From: CAZAMT01 sp964486145
GTDB taxonomy: Bacteria > Bacteroidota > Bacteroidia > Bacteroidales > JAAAOM01
Assembly (NCBI GenBank): GCA_964486145.1
Contig: CAZAMT010000064.1
Coordinates: 1 to 15,633, forward strand
Direction of reading: 5' to 3'
Length of the DNA: 15,633 nt
The translations under genes were made by a program, and so were the position numbers. Below are positions 15,448 to 15,633 of the stretch, one piece after another. Under the pieces are notes generated by a model. That model was not told the DNA's origin and made no database searches. It was given only the letters and a program-made list of their open reading frames with translations. How positions within the stretch are numbered: the first letter of the stretch is position 1; every line of letters begins with the position of its first letter.

Positions 15448-15593
15448 GGCACAACGGTCCGCGGCTATATGGCGTGGCAAGTTTGCGTGATTTATCAGTT
15501 TCAAACCGTGATGAACCCCGGGGCGGTGAAATGCAACTCGTACACCTCCATCACGTTGCCATGACGTATGAGCCGCTGTTAGCAAAATGTGCC
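15448..15593 (-). repeat. Large imperfect hairpin, attC-like element (right)
   Basis: The outer arms are GGCACA (15448-15453) and TGTGCC (15588-15593). Next, GCGGCT (15461-15466) pairs with AGCCGC (15571-15576), ATA (15467-15469) with TAT (15567-15569), a five-base stretch pairs with wobbles and one mismatch, TGGCAA (15475-15480) pairs with TTGCCA (15556-15561), and CGTGA (15486-15490) with TCACG (15551-15555). G15570 is extrahelical at the same place as G14512 in the left element. Read on the minus strand, CTAAC lies near the 5' end and GTTGTGC (15455-15449) near the 3' end. The latter matches six of seven positions of the attC core GTTRRRY. Length of about 146 is at the long end for attC. 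Confidence 0.7.
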
Positions 15594-15596
15594 TTT

Positions 15597-15633
15597 TCAG
15601 TATTCTGCTATCAATGATTCGTATGGAATTTTC
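15597..15633 (-). CDS. Possible C-terminal end of a further cassette gene (truncated by window)
   Basis: The minus-strand frame from the window edge reads KIPYESLIAEY and stops with TGA at 15599-15597. The stop lies three bases before GGCACA, the start of the right hairpin. The DUF4349 stop is likewise one base before the left hairpin. The parallel placement is the main argument, as 11 codons give no family information. Confidence 0.3.
   Translation of the reverse strand, partial: KIPYESLIAEY

Noticed and set aside
15409..15633. A minus-strand frame open for 74 codons from the window edge to a TAA at 15411-15409.
   Set aside because: It runs straight through the right hairpin and its two arms, and its translation has no recognisable domain. 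Translation of a structured element explains it better. The shorter frame ending at 15597 fits the cassette layout.

Overview
The window looks like a chromosomal segment of a Bacteroidota bacterium. Four intergenic stretches carry exact matches to the Bacteroidota -7 promoter consensus TAnnTTTG, and Shine-Dalgarno sequences are inconspicuous. There are several lipoproteins, and protein families common in that phylum: futalosine-route menaquinone enzymes, HldD-type heptose epimerase, an NPCBM-GH9 lipoprotein and DUF4349. Genus cannot be told from the sequence alone.

Layout, left to right. (1) Positions 3-956 hold the 3' part of an enolase-superfamily (mandelate racemase-like) enzyme cut by the window edge. 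(2) At 1095-3092 there is a two-gene plus-strand unit: a coiled-coil protein with four membrane segments, followed by a von Willebrand A-like lipoprotein. I could not assign a known system to this pair. (3) Its last gene converges on a minus-strand operon mqnB-mqnD-hldD (5607 to 3089). The two ends share a perfect hairpin whose loop contains both stop codons. (4) A short divergent region separates that operon from a plus-strand pair, a eukaryote-type 6-pyruvoyl-tetrahydropterin synthase and GTP cyclohydrolase I (5691-6759). FolE makes dihydroneopterin triphosphate and the PTPS-like enzyme would convert it. (5) A large SNF2-family ATPase follows on the minus strand (9727-6782), with a QLSLF sliding-clamp-binding-like motif. 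(6) A minus-strand carbohydrate operon (14269-9834) encodes an NPCBM-GH9 protein, a clan GH-A glycoside hydrolase lipoprotein and an AraC-family regulator. It probably detects and degrades a glucan-type or related glycan; no SusC/SusD pair is in view.

(7) The right end (14401-15633) is different in character. A DUF4349 lipoprotein gene is bracketed by two large imperfect hairpins of the same architecture: GCGG(C)TATA paired with TATG-A(G)CCGC, with one extrahelical G at the same position in each. Each hairpin starts with GGCACA one to three bases after a minus-strand stop codon. This is the architecture of integron-type gene cassettes (gene followed by attC). The rightmost bases appear to hold the last 11 codons of the gene of the next cassette. 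No integrase is visible. This is the most unusual structure I found.

I found no tRNA, rRNA, CRISPR array or insertion sequence in the window.
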